Shown here piece after piece: positions 6,522 to 16,130 of a stretch of DNA of 33,840 nt (its first letter is position 1; the number at the start of each line of letters is the position of its first letter). Below the pieces are notes generated by a model. That model was not told where the DNA came from. It was given only the letters and a program-made list of their open reading frames with translations, and did not search any database. This DNA comes from an uncultured Helicobacter sp. (GTDB lineage Bacteria > Campylobacterota > Campylobacteria > Campylobacterales > Helicobacteraceae), in NCBI GenBank assembly GCA_947177485.1, contig CAMWUR010000024.1, positions 1 to 33,840 on the forward strand. The letters are read 5' to 3'. Position numbers and translations under genes: made by a program.

Positions 6522-7993
6522 TATCTATTTCCTAATGATTCATCTGCTCGGATAACGATATAACGTTTTTGCAAATAATTCATAAAAGCACTTTCAATGA
6601 TTCTATCTTTGAGCTGTATGACGTTGTTCTCAAGAAAATCTTTGTTACTCGCAAGATTTTCAAAGGCAAAGAGTTCTTGCGCACTAATCCGATACAAAAT
6701 GGCTTTTTGTGCAAGTATCATATAATCTTTAGCCTTTGTTTTGGCAAAAAGTTGTTCCAAAAATGCTGCCGCATCCTCCGCACTCAACATCGGGAGTTTG
6801 CTAATATCATCTCGTGCGACAAATCCAATGTCTGAACCCACAAAATTTTCGATACGTGAATCGGCATTTTGGCGCAAAAGCTGCTCGTGTTTTTGACGTA
6901 ATAAATCAGTAATGACTTGTTCTTTTGCAGCTTCAAAGTCGAGCGCGCGCGCTTGCTCGATGTTTTGGAGCTTGAGCGTAACAAAGCCTGATTCGGTGAG
7001 AATCGGCTTGAGCGCTTCTGTTGCTTTGAGCGCAAGCAAAGAATCAAGGAGTTCTTGCCCAAATCTTTGGGCGATTTGCTTGGAATCAAGCGTTACCTGC
7101 TCGCCCGTGTAGCTCTCGGATTGTTTTTTGTATTCGATATAACGGCGCAAAGCTTGTTTTTCGGCTTCAGATTTTTGATAATCCTCTCGGATTTGCGCTT
7201 TTGCTTCGGAAAATGTTTTGGCAGATTGATAATTTGTAATAAATTTTTCATAGTATTCTTGTAGTTCAGAATCACCTGCCGCAATGTCTTTTGGGGCAAA
7301 TGTATCGAAAATAAAAGCATAGCGCACAGCCCCTTTGTAGCTTTGTTGGTTTTGTTCCCAATATTGCCTAATTTCAGATTCATCAAGCGTAATAGGTTCT
7401 TTTTTGGGCTCGAGAATCTCGATAGACAGACGGTCTTTCATATAGAGTGCAGCAGCCACAGATTCCTTTTCAAGTTGTGTGGGTGCGATTTGGAGTACAT
7501 TATCAAGCTCTTTGAGCAGCAATGATTTACGAATCGCATTTTCATAATCTTTGGGCAAAAGATTGTTTTGCGCAAGAATCTCGCGGTAACGTTTTTGGCT
7601 AAAGATGCCTTGCTCATAGAATTGTGTCTCTTTGGCGATTTCTGCGGCGACTGTTTCATCGCTCACCAAAAGTCCCAAATCATGCGCATAATTCAACATG
7701 AGTTGTGTGTAGATGAGGTTGTTCAGTGCTTGAGCGCGAAGCCCCAGCCCCTCTGCTTCTTTCTGCCCGAGTTTGCCGCCGGTGAGTTGGTTGTAGATTG
7801 CAAAAAGACGTGCGTACTCACGTTCCAAATCGCTATTTGAAATCGTATTCTCACCCACTTTTGCCACAAAACGTTCACCCATTGCAAAGCTATATGCGCC
7901 CCAGCCAACAAAGCCCGCGCCGACAAAGGCAATCGTACTAATCCAAATGGTGATGACAAGATATTTTTTGTGCTTCTGCATCCATTGTATCAT
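6521..7993 (-). CDS. PpiD-like periplasmic chaperone, SurA N-domain
   Basis: About 490 residues from ATG 7993, which is preceded by AAAGGAC; an in-frame TTG at 8017 is less likely. One membrane helix near residues 12-34 anchors a periplasmic domain. Residues 40-190 resemble the SurA/PpiD N-terminal chaperone domain (VGENTISNSDLEREYARL, then paired helices). I see no convincing parvulin motif in the middle, so prolyl isomerase activity is doubtful and the role is more likely holding outer-membrane protein clients. It is the first gene of the run with ftsA, ftsZ and the glycosyltransferase, and its stop overlaps the ftsA start. In H. pylori a homologous gene sits in the same place, as I recall. 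Confidence 0.8.
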   Translation of the reverse strand: MIQWMQKHKKYLVITIWISTIAFVGAGFVGWGAYSFAMGERFVAKVGENTISNSDLEREYARLFAIYNQLTGGKLGQKEAEGLGLRAQALNNLIYTQLMLNYAHDLGLLVSDETVAAEIAKETQFYEQGIFSQKRYREILAQNNLLPKDYENAIRKSLLLKELDNVLQIAPTQLEKESVAAALYMKDRLSIEILEPKKEPITLDESEIRQYWEQNQQSYKGAVRYAFIFDTFAPKDIAAGDSELQEYYEKFITNYQSAKTFSEAKAQIREDYQKSEAEKQALRRYIEYKKQSESYTGEQVTLDSKQIAQRFGQELLDSLLALKATEALKPILTESGFVTLKLQNIEQARALDFEAAKEQVITDLLRQKHEQLLRQNADSRIENFVGSDIGFVARDDISKLPMLSAEDAAAFLEQLFAKTKAKDYMILAQKAILYRISAQELFAFENLASNKDFLENNVIQLKDRIIESAFMNYLQKRYIVIRADESLGNR

Positions 7994-8090
7994 CGGAGTT
8001 TCTGTCCTTTTGTGCAACGTCTATCGAAGCGACAAACGCAAATCCTATTTCCAAGATTCTACTAATATTTCGATTAAAAAGAGGTAAGAC
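7994..8090. other. Divergent intergenic region ppiD-like / bioA
   Basis: 97 bp between two divergent genes. It must hold promoters for both, but no -10 box stands out (TAATAT near 8069 is possible for bioA). AAGAGGTAA precedes the bioA ATG. Confidence 0.4.
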
Positions 8091-9392
8091 ATGAAGCAAT
8101 CAGCAAACGAATCTTTCAAGCAGCGCGATTTACGCTGTGTGTGGCATCCTTGCACGCAAATGCATGATCATGAACAATACCCGCTGATTCCCATTCAACG
8201 TGGACAGGGAATCTATCTCTATGATTATGACGAAAAAAGCTATATCGATGGTATTAGTAGTTGGTGGGTGAATCTGTTTGGGCATAGCCACCCATACCTG
8301 AATGCGGCGCTCACAGCGCAACTCCAAAGCCTCGAGCACACGTTGCTCGCGGGATTCACGCATGAGCCTATCATTACGCTTTCAGAGCGACTCATCGATT
8401 CCACGCCCGCAGGGCTTGATATGTGTTTCTATGCCGATAATGGCTCAAGCGCGATTGAGGTTGCGCTGAAGATGAGTTTCCATGCCGAACTCTTGCGCTC
8501 CAATATTGCAAAGCCTCTGTTTGCGAGCCTGCAAAATAGCTATCATGGCGAAACAATCGGTGCGCTAAGTGTCGGCGATGTGGGACTCTACAAAGCCATT
8601 TATGCGCCGCTTCTGCTGCAAAATATCGTGTTGCCTGTGCCAGAGGATTCCTCGCCCAGCGAGCTCAAACGCGCAATCGAGGGCGCAAAAGCAGTGTTTG
8701 CGCGCAATCGTGGCAAAATCTGTGCGCTTGTGCTTGAGCCGCTCGTGCAATGCGCAGGAGGAATGCGCATGCACAGCGCAGAGTTTGTACGTGCCCTCTG
8801 TGTGCTTGCGCGCGAGGAAGGAATCGCAATCATTTTTGATGAAATCGCCGTTGGCTTTGGGCGCACAGGCAGCTTTTTTGCGCTCGAACAATGCGGGGTT
8901 GTGCCCGATTATCTCTGCCTTTCAAAGGGCATTACAGGTGGCTATTTGCCGTTGTCTGTTGTGCTGCTAAGTCGCGCTATCTATGAGCTTTTTTATGCAC
9001 CATACACAAGCAACAAAAACTTCTTGCATTCACATAGCTACACGGGCAATGCGCTCGCAGCGAGTGTGGCAAATGCGGTGTTTGAGCTGTTTGCGCGCGA
9101 AAAGACGCTTGAGACAAACCGCCCAAAAGCTGCACATATCGCGCAGCGGCTCGCGAATCTTGCGCGGTTTCCAATCGTCAAGAATCCGCGCCAAACGGGT
9201 ATGATTGCGGCATTTGACTTGAATCTCTCTGGGCGCGTGGGAATGGAATTTTATGTACGTGCGCTCGCGCTTGGTGTTTTGTTGCGTCCGCTTGGCAATG
9301 TGATTTATTTCATGCCACCCTATATCATCACAATCGAAGAAATCGATTTTGTGTTTGACCAAATCGAGCGCATTTTGAGCGAGTTAGTTTAG
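8091..9392 (+). CDS. bioA: Adenosylmethionine--8-amino-7-oxononanoate aminotransferase (BioA)
   Basis: A 433-residue class III PLP aminotransferase that makes 7,8-diaminononanoate in biotin synthesis, using S-adenosylmethionine as amino donor. Typical BioA features are [13 protein letters not shown] (57-68), [12 protein letters not shown] (118-129), the PLP-contacting [12 protein letters not shown] with D250, and K279 in LSKGITGG as the PLP-binding lysine. Start ATG 8091 follows AAGAGG. No other bio gene is in the window, as is common in Helicobacter where the pathway is scattered. The last 9 bp overlap the 3' end of gatA on the opposite strand, leaving no room for a terminator. Confidence 0.95.
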   Translation: MKQSANESFKQRDLRCVWHPCTQMHDHEQYPLIPIQRGQGIYLYDYDEKSYIDGISSWWVNLFGHSHPYLNAALTAQLQSLEHTLLAGFTHEPIITLSERLIDSTPAGLDMCFYADNGSSAIEVALKMSFHAELLRSNIAKPLFASLQNSYHGETIGALSVGDVGLYKAIYAPLLLQNIVLPVPEDSSPSELKRAIEGAKAVFARNRGKICALVLEPLVQCAGGMRMHSAEFVRALCVLAREEGIAIIFDEIAVGFGRTGSFFALEQCGVVPDYLCLSKGITGGYLPLSVVLLSRAIYELFYAPYTSNKNFLHSHSYTGNALAASVANAVFELFAREKTLETNRPKAAHIAQRLANLARFPIVKNPRQTGMIAAFDLNLSGRVGMEFYVRALALGVLLRPLGNVIYFMPPYIITIEEIDFVFDQIERILSELV

Positions 9393-10718
9393 CGCACTTT
9401 CGATTCCAAGCGCAACATCAAGCAGGCATTGCTCATCAAAATGCTTGCCGATGAGTTGCATTCCGACAGGCAAGCCATTTTTTTCGCCCGCAGGCACACA
9501 GATTGCCGGAAGCCCAGCGAGATTCACAGAGATGGTGTAAATATCGCCAAGATACATCTCAAGTGGGCTTGCGCTTGCGCCAAATTTTGGCGGGAGTGTG
9601 GGCGCAACGGGGCAGAGAATGAGCTCGGCATCGCGCAAAATCGAATCGAATTGATTCTTGATGAGATGGCGCACTTTTTGCGCCTTGAGATAATATGCGT
9701 CATAATAACCGCTGCTTAATACAAAGCTGCCAAGCAAGATTCGGCGCTTGACTTCCTCTCCAAAACCTTGCGTACGTGTTTGGATATAGACATCTTTGAG
9801 CTGTTTGGCATCGATTCTGTTGCCATAGCGGATTCCGTCAAATCGCGAGAGATTTGCACTCGCTTCGGCTGTACAAAGGACATAATAAGCAGAGATATGA
9901 TACGCAGTGTCGAGCATCGTTTTTTCAACGATTGTATGCCCCAATTTTTGCAAGAGCGCAATCGTCTCGTCATAGCTTTGTTGAATCTCGCTGCTTGCGT
10001 CTTTGAGCAAGTCGGGTAGAATCGCGATGGTGCATGTGCGCTTTGCATTGAGGTTCGCGTAAGTTTGTGTGGGCGCGAGATTTGCGCTTGTGCTGTCTTT
10101 TGGGTCATGCCCGCTGATACAATCAAGCAAAATTGCCGCGTCTGTAACATTTTGGGTGATGGGTCCAATTTGGTCGAGGCTGCTCGCATACGCAACAAGC
10201 CCATAGCGGCTCACTCTGCCATAGGTGGGCTTGAGCCCGACACAGCCGCAAAAGCCAGCAGGTTGGCGAATCGAGCCCCCCGTATCGCTGCCAAGTGCCG
10301 CAATGGCAAGCCCGCCCGCAACAGCAGCAGCGCTCCCTCCGCTCGAGCCTCCGGGGACTCTGTCATGTGCTTTTGGGTTGAGTGTTTTGCCATAGCAGCT
10401 GCTTTCAGTCGTGCTGCCCATTGCAAACTCGTCCATGTTCGCGCGCCCAAAGGCGCTCATCTTGTGTGCGGCGAGTCGGTCAATCACGGTTGCATTGTAG
10501 GGCGCGACATAGCCCTTTAAAATATTGCTTGCACATGTGAGCGGTTGGTCTTTGACATTGATATTGTCTTTAATCAAAATCGGAATGCCCGTGCCCGTAT
10601 CCACAATGTCGCCGATATAGGCATTGAGATTGCTCTGCTGCACGTTTTCGCGAATCTGTGCTTTGAGTGTTTGCAACACCACTTCATCGAGTTGCAAGGC
10701 TTGTTTGAGGGTTATCAT
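9384..10718 (-). CDS. gatA: Aspartyl/glutamyl-tRNA amidotransferase subunit A (GatA)
   Basis: A 444-residue amidase-signature enzyme of GatCAB, which converts misacylated Glu-tRNA(Gln) and Asp-tRNA(Asn) to the correct amides. This is needed in bacteria lacking GlnRS or AsnRS. The Ser-cisSer-Lys triad is visible: K50 (LIKDN), S125 in [12 protein letters not shown], and nucleophile S149 in [13 protein letters not shown], with the 24-residue spacing usual for GatA. The ATG overlaps the aroC stop as TAATG. gatB and gatC are not in the window. The gene converges with bioA and overlaps it by 9 bp. Confidence 0.96.
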   Translation of the reverse strand: MITLKQALQLDEVVLQTLKAQIRENVQQSNLNAYIGDIVDTGTGIPILIKDNINVKDQPLTCASNILKGYVAPYNATVIDRLAAHKMSAFGRANMDEFAMGSTTESSCYGKTLNPKAHDRVPGGSSGGSAAAVAGGLAIAALGSDTGGSIRQPAGFCGCVGLKPTYGRVSRYGLVAYASSLDQIGPITQNVTDAAILLDCISGHDPKDSTSANLAPTQTYANLNAKRTCTIAILPDLLKDASSEIQQSYDETIALLQKLGHTIVEKTMLDTAYHISAYYVLCTAEASANLSRFDGIRYGNRIDAKQLKDVYIQTRTQGFGEEVKRRILLGSFVLSSGYYDAYYLKAQKVRHLIKNQFDSILRDAELILCPVAPTLPPKFGASASPLEMYLGDIYTISVNLAGLPAICVPAGEKNGLPVGMQLIGKHFDEQCLLDVALGIESALN

Positions 10719-11818
10719 TATTGTCCTTTGAATGGGGTTTGCATGGAATCATAAAAATTTTTGAATCCCGTGAGGGTTGCGCGCATGTTCAAAAGCGCCA
10801 TGTCCGCAAGCACGAGCGCGACAAGCGATTTCGCAACGACACAGCCGCGCACGGCGATGCATGGGTCGTGTCGCCCGCTTAGGTTGCATTGCACAGGCTC
10901 GTAACGCGTATTCAACGTGCCTTGGGGTATGAAAATGGACGCGGTGGGCTTGAAATAGGCGCGTACAATGAGCGTGTCGCCATTGCTGATTCCGCCCAAA
11001 ATGCCGCCGCTATGGTTGCTTGCAAAGCCTGTTTGCGTGATTGGGTCGTTAAAATCGCTGCCGCTAGAACTTGCGCTTGCGATTCCGTCTCCAATCTCGA
11101 CAGCCTTGACGCCGTTTAACCCCATAAGATTGCGCGCAAGCTCGGAATCGAGTTTGTGGGCGAGTGGTTCGCCCAATCCAATGGGCACGCAATAAGCGCG
11201 GATTTCGGCAGCACCGCCTATGCTATCATGATGTTTTTTTGCCTGTAAGATTCGTTGCATAAATAGCTCTTCAAAGGCAGAATCAAGCGCAAAAACCTCG
11301 CTATTTTGGGCAAAGGCAAAGTCACGTTCTTGCGTTTTGTGCTCACCAATTTGAAAGATTCCGCAATCGATTGTGATTCCAATCTCACGTAACAAAAGCT
11401 GTGCAACCGCCCCCGCTGCCACGCGTGCCGCCGTCTCGCGCGCGCTCGCTCGCCCACCGCCACGATAATCGCGATTGCCATATTTGTGGTGGTATGTCCA
11501 ATCGGCATGTGAGGGGCGAAACAGCTCGGCAACATTGGCATAATCGCGGCTTTTTTGGTTCTCGTTAGCAATCCATAGCGCAAGCGGCGTACCTGTGCTT
11601 TTGCCCCCAAAAACACCGCTCAAAATGCGCACACAATCGGATTCTTTGCGCGGAGTGCTTAGGTTGCTTCTGCCCGGCGCGCGCCGCCGCATCTCGCAAG
11701 CGATGAATTCTTCATCAATCACAAGCCCGCTTGGCAAGCCGTCTATGACGCAACCCACACCTTCGCCATGCGATTCGCCAAATGTGGTTACGCGCAATGC
11801 AAGCCCAAAGGTGTTCAC
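10718..11818 (-). CDS. aroC: Chorismate synthase (AroC)
   Basis: A 366-residue enzyme that converts 5-enolpyruvylshikimate 3-phosphate to chorismate, the last common step to aromatic compounds; it needs reduced FMN. GESHG (14-18), [13 protein letters not shown] and [16 protein letters not shown] are family signatures. I chose GTG 11818, which gives the canonical N terminus NTFG and has AAGGGGG with good spacing. An in-frame TTG at 11842 would put the start before this Shine-Dalgarno sequence. The GTG overlaps the rnc stop (GTGA), and the aroC stop overlaps the gatA start. The rnhA-rnc-aroC order is shared with H. pylori. Confidence 0.96.
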   Translation of the reverse strand: MNTFGLALRVTTFGESHGEGVGCVIDGLPSGLVIDEEFIACEMRRRAPGRSNLSTPRKESDCVRILSGVFGGKSTGTPLALWIANENQKSRDYANVAELFRPSHADWTYHHKYGNRDYRGGGRASARETAARVAAGAVAQLLLREIGITIDCGIFQIGEHKTQERDFAFAQNSEVFALDSAFEELFMQRILQAKKHHDSIGGAAEIRAYCVPIGLGEPLAHKLDSELARNLMGLNGVKAVEIGDGIASASSSGSDFNDPITQTGFASNHSGGILGGISNGDTLIVRAYFKPTASIFIPQGTLNTRYEPVQCNLSGRHDPCIAVRGCVVAKSLVALVLADMALLNMRATLTGFKNFYDSMQTPFKGQ

Positions 11819-12519
11819 AAAATCCCCCTTGCTTTGAAGCAATGCAGGGCAATCTCGGCGGCATTTTGTTGCGCCTTTTTCTTGCTATTGCCCGTTGCTG
11901 TGGCGATTTCTTTGCCGCGAATGCTCACGCTGACTTCAAAGACTTTTTGGTGGTCTGGTCCTGTGGTGTTCAGAATCAGATATGTCGGCACTTCGCCATA
12001 ATGCGCCTGCGTGAGCTCTTGGAGCGTTGTTTTGTGGTCGATATTGAGATTATACAGATTGAAATCTGGGTAGACATTTTCGAGCAATGCAAAGATGATT
12101 TTCTTAACAGCGACAATGTTGGATTCGAGATAGATTGCCCCAAAAATCGCCTCGAACGCATCGCTAAGAATCGAAGGTTTTTTGCGCCCGTTGTTATTCT
12201 CTTCGGCGCTTGAAAGCAGCAAAAAATCGCCAATTCCAAGATGTTGTGCAAGTTGCGAAAAGCTTTTCTCATTCACAATCGCCGCACGCATTTTCGAGAG
12301 GCTGCCTTCTTGCAGTTGGGGGAATTTTTCAAACAAAAAATCGGCAATGACCAAATCAAGCACCGCATCGCCTAAAAATTCGAGTCGCTCGTTGTTGCTC
12401 GCACTCTTGTGGCTTCGGTGTGTGAGCGCTTCGAGCAGCCGCTTTTTGTTCTGAAAGCAATAGCCAAGTTTTTGTTCGAGAATCTCAAGTTGCTTGAGGT
12501 CAGTTTGATTGTTGTGCAT
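11815..12519 (-). CDS. rnc: Ribonuclease III
   Basis: A 234-residue double-strand-specific endoribonuclease for rRNA and mRNA processing. The signature [13 protein letters not shown] starts near residue 43. E44, E47, D51, D120 and E123 match the acidic residues of E. coli RNase III, so the active site is complete. The C-terminal ~75 residues ([12 protein letters not shown] to [12 protein letters not shown]) are a dsRNA-binding domain. The ATG lies inside the 3' end of rnhA (20-bp overlap), with AAGGAAAAG as ribosome-binding site. The stop overlaps the aroC GTG. Confidence 0.97.
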   Translation of the reverse strand: MHNNQTDLKQLEILEQKLGYCFQNKKRLLEALTHRSHKSASNNERLEFLGDAVLDLVIADFLFEKFPQLQEGSLSKMRAAIVNEKSFSQLAQHLGIGDFLLLSSAEENNNGRKKPSILSDAFEAIFGAIYLESNIVAVKKIIFALLENVYPDFNLYNLNIDHKTTLQELTQAHYGEVPTYLILNTTGPDHQKVFEVSVSIRGKEIATATGNSKKKAQQNAAEIALHCFKARGIL

Positions 12520-12943
12520 TCTTTTCCTTTAGGGCATTTGCAGCAGCTTTTGCGATTTTGTCGCATTGTTCATTTTCTTTGTGTCCGTCATGCCCGCGCA
12601 CCCAAACTGCATGCACTCTGTGCGGAGCAGAAACACGGAGATATTCTTGCCAAAGCTCTTTGTTTTTGACTTTCGCGAAGTCTTTTTGAATCCATGATGG
12701 CAGCCATTCGTTAATCGCTTTTGTAACATACGAAGAATCGCTAAAAAGTCTCACTTCGCAAGGTTCTTTGAGGCTTTTGAGCGATTCAATCACTGCCGTA
12801 AGCTCCATTTGATTGTTGGTTGCATGCGCGCATGCGCCTTGAATGATTTTTTCGGATTCTTTGTAACGCAAAATGCCGCAATATCCACCAAAGCCGGGAT
12901 TACCAAGACTCGAGCCATCACAAAAGAGCTGGACAATTTTCAT
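12500..12943 (-). CDS. rnhA: Ribonuclease HI
   Basis: A 147-residue enzyme that degrades RNA in RNA:DNA hybrids. Catalytic residues D9, E47, D69 and D128, and H118 in [17 protein letters not shown], are all present. I prefer ATG 12943 over an in-frame TTG two codons upstream. The start lies inside the last codons of the upstream LapB-like gene, and the end overlaps rnc, so it is embedded in a tightly coupled operon. No strong Shine-Dalgarno precedes it, consistent with coupling to upstream translation. Confidence 0.95.
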   Translation of the reverse strand: MKIVQLFCDGSSLGNPGFGGYCGILRYKESEKIIQGACAHATNNQMELTAVIESLKSLKEPCEVRLFSDSSYVTKAINEWLPSWIQKDFAKVKNKELWQEYLRVSAPHRVHAVWVRGHDGHKENEQCDKIAKAAANALKEKNAQQSN

Positions 12944-13952
12944 ACTCAAAACTTTGGAGGGGTTTTATGGCAAAACGTAGCTGTTGTGTCAAGAGTGCGC
13001 CGCAATGCGTGCAGCGGTCGATGCGCATAGGATAGGTCTGTGCGCAAATGCGGCATTGGTAGCTAAAGCACAAATCGCCTTTTTGGTTGCTGTGTTCATG
13101 CAGGCAACGCAAGGCTTCAAGCTCAAATAGCGCGCAGCTTTCTCCGCCATTTTTAGCACAATCGATTGCATGCAATATCGAATCGCTAGCAAGGTTTGGG
13201 GGAATCTCCTCATTCCAGAGCAAATCAAGAATCCCTTCTCCATGCGCTGCAAATTCAGTATATGTCTGCCAAAAAAGCGTTTTGTCAAGCGTTTTGAGGC
13301 AGCGCATCACAAACGGAAAAAGTTCATGATTTTCATGTAAATATTGCAGCAAGAGTTTTAGGTCAGGATTGTCCTTGTGCAGCTCCTTTTGAATCGCAAA
13401 ATAGCCTGTGTTGAGCATGACAATGTCCGAATCAAGCCCAAGCTGCTTGAGGCAGCCCAAAGCGTCCAATGCTTCGTCATAGAGAGTGAGCGATTCAAGA
13501 GTGCGCATGAGAATGCCCAAAGCCTTTTTGTTACGTGGATGGTTTTTGAGCACTTCGAGCAGGATTTTTTTTGCACGTTCTAAGAATCCCGTGAGATAGT
13601 AGATTTCGCCTAGAGATTGCAAGATAGCAAGACGCTCTTGGCTGCTTAGGTCGCATTCAAGAATAGCATGGTAGAGATTCATCGAACGTTCATAATCGCC
13701 CATTTTGCGGTAGGTTTCGGCGAGGAATTCGAGCGCAGGCAGCGAGCTGCCGAGTTTTTGCAACGTTTCTTTTGCCACATCATCGGTGCGCATGCCCTCA
13801 AAAATTTTCATAAAATTTCCAAGTGAATCATGCTGACGTTTTTTGGCGGCGAGATTCCAAAAATAGGTTGATAGAACAATAAGCGCAACAATCGCAATCA
13901 AGACTGCCACACCAAAAATCGGGTCTCTAAAAAAAGCAACGAGATTATTCAT
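12918..13952 (-). CDS. LapB-like TPR protein with C-terminal zinc ribbon
   Basis: A 344-residue protein. An N-terminal membrane helix (about 12-32) is followed by TPR-like helical repeats (LPALEFLAETYRKMGDYERSMNLY and similar, about 70-220). The C-terminal rubredoxin-like ribbon has C300-x2-C303 and C314-x2-C317. This is the architecture of LapB/YciM, which in E. coli controls LPS synthesis through FtsH/LpxC and needs the ribbon; the role in this lineage is inferred. The repeats are fewer or more diverged than in E. coli LapB. It is the first gene of the rnhA-rnc-aroC-gatA run and has its own promoter at 13972-13977. Confidence 0.75.
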   Translation of the reverse strand: MNNLVAFFRDPIFGVAVLIAIVALIVLSTYFWNLAAKKRQHDSLGNFMKIFEGMRTDDVAKETLQKLGSSLPALEFLAETYRKMGDYERSMNLYHAILECDLSSQERLAILQSLGEIYYLTGFLERAKKILLEVLKNHPRNKKALGILMRTLESLTLYDEALDALGCLKQLGLDSDIVMLNTGYFAIQKELHKDNPDLKLLLQYLHENHELFPFVMRCLKTLDKTLFWQTYTEFAAHGEGILDLLWNEEIPPNLASDSILHAIDCAKNGGESCALFELEALRCLHEHSNQKGDLCFSYQCRICAQTYPMRIDRCTHCGALLTQQLRFAIKPLQSFEYENCPALL

Positions 13953-13971
13953 GCGCTTGTCCTTTTCACGT

Positions 13972-13977
13972 ATTATA
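13972..13977 (-). promoter_or_regulatory. -10 box of the LapB-like/rnhA/rnc/aroC/gatA operon
   Basis: Perfect TATAAT on the minus strand. A start near 13965 gives a ~13-nt leader carrying AAAAGGAC before ATG 13952. It lies back to back with the dnaG promoter. Confidence 0.65.
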
Positions 13978-14010
13978 ACCTAGTTCGACAAAAAAGGGCA
14001 AGTAACGCGT

Positions 14011-14016
14011 TATAAT
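14011..14016 (+). promoter_or_regulatory. -10 box of dnaG (possible leaderless transcript)
   Basis: Perfect TATAAT only 6 bp before the dnaG ATG (14023). The expected transcription start coincides with the start codon, and no Shine-Dalgarno lies between, so a leaderless mRNA is predicted. Confidence 0.6.
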
Positions 14017-14022
14017 GTTGCG

Positions 14023-15666
14023 ATGATACGAGCCGAATCAATCGAATCGCTCAAGGCGATTGTGCAGATTGTAGATGTGATTAGCCAATATGTCGAGCTC
14101 CATAAGGTAGGAAGCAACTACAAAGGGCTTTGCCCGTTCCATACCGAAAAAACACCAAGCTTTGTGGTTGAGCCCAACAAGGGCTTGTTTTATTGCTTTG
14201 GCTGCCAAAAAGGCGGCGATGCAATTAAGTTTGTCATGGAATACGAACATCTTGAGTATAAAGATGCGATTGAAAAAATCGCAGCTCTATACAATTTCAC
14301 GCTTGCATACAGCAAATCCCAAACGCCACAAAGCGATGCGCTTCAAAAACTCGCCGAGTTTTTTCGACACAAACTTTTGCAATCTCCGCAGATGTTGCAA
14401 TATCTCCAAAAACGTGGAATTAGCGAGGCTTCACGCGAAACTTTTGAATTGGGTTTTGCGCCACAAAATGCCGAGATTCTAAGTTTTTTGCAAAGTCGTC
14501 ATTATGCAATGAGCGATTGTTTGCGGCTTGGAATCGTGGGTGAAGAGCGCGGGCGATTCTATGCGCGCATGGTGAATCGGCTGATTTTCCCAATCCATTC
14601 TCCGCAAGGAAGGCTCGTGGGCTTTGGAGGCAGAAGCCTTGAAAACGCAAGCGCGAAATATCTCAACACGCCCCAAACATCGCTTTTTAACAAATCGCGT
14701 TTGCTCTATGGCTATCATCTTGCCAAAGAGGCAATCTATCGCGAGCGGCGCGTGATTGTAACCGAGGGCTATATCGACACAATCTTGCTGCGTCAAGCAG
14801 GCTTTGCAACAGCCGTTGCAACGCTTGGAACGGCGCTTGGCAAAGACCATCTGCCATTGCTTTGCAAGGGCGAGCCACAGATTATCGTTGCGTATGATGG
14901 CGATTCTGCTGGGCGCGCGGCGGCGCTCAAAGCGGCGCGGTTGCTTGCGCAAAAAGACGGGGGAGTGGCGCTGCTACCTGCTGGATTCGACCCTGCGGAT
15001 ATGGTTGTTGCAAAGCGCGTTGAGGAATTGCAAGCGACGTTTGATTCTGCTGTGCCCTTCGCAGCGTTTGTGTTGCAAGAGATGAGCGCACGTTACGACC
15101 TCGCCAATCCATTGCAAAAAGAAAAAGCGTTGAGTGAAGGCAACGCCTTTTTGCGCACGCTCTCGCCGCTTTTGCATGAAGAATATGCGCCCATGCTCGC
15201 ATCGCTTCTGCGAGTGTCTCCTGCGCTTGTGGCGCGGGACAAAAGCGCAAAACCAAAGCGCACAAAAACGGCAAAAAATGACAGAAGCATAACAACACTC
15301 GAGATTCTCAAAACGATTGCAAGCGCACCAAATCTGCTTGAAGAAGTGCTTGAATATATCGACACGCCCGCGTTTATTGGCTTTGAAGAAGAATTTGAAC
15401 TCCTCAAAAGCGGGCAGCTCGAGCACCCAAAAGTTTTGCAGATTCTATTAAGCAATCGCCGTGCGCTTCCGCTTGATGGGCTACGCGAACAGCTGCGGGC
15501 GACGTTGTGGATTTATTACGAGGAAACATTGCGCCGACTCAAAGCACAAAAAATTGGCATTGCAGCAGACCAACGTTCGCACATGATGGCACAGATTCGG
15601 GATTTGTTGCGGCAGCTAAATCATGGCGAGTTCCCGCGATTTGTGGAGTTTGCGCTCAAAGGCTAA
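14023..15666 (+). CDS. dnaG: DNA primase (DnaG)
   Basis: A 547-residue primase that makes RNA primers at the replication fork. The N-terminal CHC2-type zinc finger has C37, H40, C58 and C61. The TOPRIM catalytic domain shows TEGYID with E248 and the DGD triplet at 292-294. The last ~120 residues are the helicase-binding region and are less conserved. Length is normal for the group. The TATAAT at 14011-14016 sits so close to the ATG that the mRNA may be leaderless. A structured repeat begins 2 bp after the stop codon. Confidence 0.97.
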   Translation: MIRAESIESLKAIVQIVDVISQYVELHKVGSNYKGLCPFHTEKTPSFVVEPNKGLFYCFGCQKGGDAIKFVMEYEHLEYKDAIEKIAALYNFTLAYSKSQTPQSDALQKLAEFFRHKLLQSPQMLQYLQKRGISEASRETFELGFAPQNAEILSFLQSRHYAMSDCLRLGIVGEERGRFYARMVNRLIFPIHSPQGRLVGFGGRSLENASAKYLNTPQTSLFNKSRLLYGYHLAKEAIYRERRVIVTEGYIDTILLRQAGFATAVATLGTALGKDHLPLLCKGEPQIIVAYDGDSAGRAAALKAARLLAQKDGGVALLPAGFDPADMVVAKRVEELQATFDSAVPFAAFVLQEMSARYDLANPLQKEKALSEGNAFLRTLSPLLHEEYAPMLASLLRVSPALVARDKSAKPKRTKTAKNDRSITTLEILKTIASAPNLLEEVLEYIDTPAFIGFEEEFELLKSGQLEHPKVLQILLSNRRALPLDGLREQLRATLWIYYEETLRRLKAQKIGIAADQRSHMMAQIRDLLRQLNHGEFPRFVEFALKG

Positions 15667-15667
15667 A

Positions 15668-15800
15668 ACCTCTCGCCGTCCGCGTAAGGACAGCGACTAA
15701 AGACTGCGGAACGAAGTGGAGCAGGCGTTGTCGCATCACTTTAGGGAGCTCGCGGAATTACAACCGCCGAGCGACAGCAAACGCAAAGCGTTTGCAATCC
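15668..15800 (+). repeat. ~130-nt structured repeat, copy A
   Basis: This segment is homologous to 21829-21957 on the minus strand. Predicted stems: (1) TCGC-c-GTCC, loop, GGAC-a-GCGA at 15673-15695; (2) a long-range CTAAAG/CTTTAG pairing (15697-15702 with 15739-15744); (3) GCAAACGC-AAA-GCGTTTGC at 15777-15795. Between copies, stem 1 changes GTCC/GGAC to GCCC/GGGC and stays paired. It starts 2 bp after dnaG and may form the 3' end of its mRNA, or be an independent RNA or a MITE-like element. Confidence 0.7.
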
Positions 15801-15817
15801 ATAAAAGCTGATTTGGA

Positions 15818-15823
15818 TATAAT
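15818..15823 (+). promoter_or_regulatory. -10 box of the 41-residue lipoprotein gene
   Basis: Perfect TATAAT, 22 bp before the ATG. A start near 15830 leaves a leader with AAGGAGA, a strong ribosome-binding site. Confidence 0.65.
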
Positions 15824-15844
15824 AGCGCAACAAGGAGAATCGAA

Positions 15845-15970
15845 ATGAGAAAGATAGCGATATGGATTGGAATCGGTGTGTTTTTAGCGTTTGTGGGCTG
15901 TGGACAGAGCAACCAAGAAGCGCTTGGCAATGCGCCATGCAGCTGCACGGCGCAAAACGATGCCAAGTAG
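15845..15970 (+). CDS. 41-residue lipoprotein
   Basis: The frame encodes a short basic start (MRK), a hydrophobic stretch, and a lipobox ending FVGC with C19 as the lipidated cysteine. The mature peptide is only 23 residues, polar, with a CSC pair near its end (C33 and C35). A perfect TATAAT and AAGGAG at good spacing support real expression. It resembles entericidin-size or small surface lipoproteins only in size, and I recognise no family. It lies alone between the dnaG-linked repeat and the oppositely oriented tRNA-Leu. Confidence 0.65.
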   Translation: MRKIAIWIGIGVFLAFVGCGQSNQEALGNAPCSCTAQNDAK

Positions 15971-16005
15971 GAGAACATCAAAATAACAATAAAAAAACCA
16001 CAGTC

Positions 16006-16089
<84 letters not shown>

Positions 16090-16130
16090 ATGGAAAGCAG
16101 CATTCTAACGCCTTTTTGCTAAAGCAAACC

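Noticed and set aside
12809-13952. Plus-strand open frames opposite rnhA and the LapB-like gene
   Set aside because: They are antisense shadows without ribosome sites or recognisable motifs.
15507-15848. Open frame across the end of dnaG and the structured repeat
   Set aside because: It is out of frame with dnaG, and the two repeat copies differ by indels that would break a shared protein frame; conserved stems argue for a folded element.
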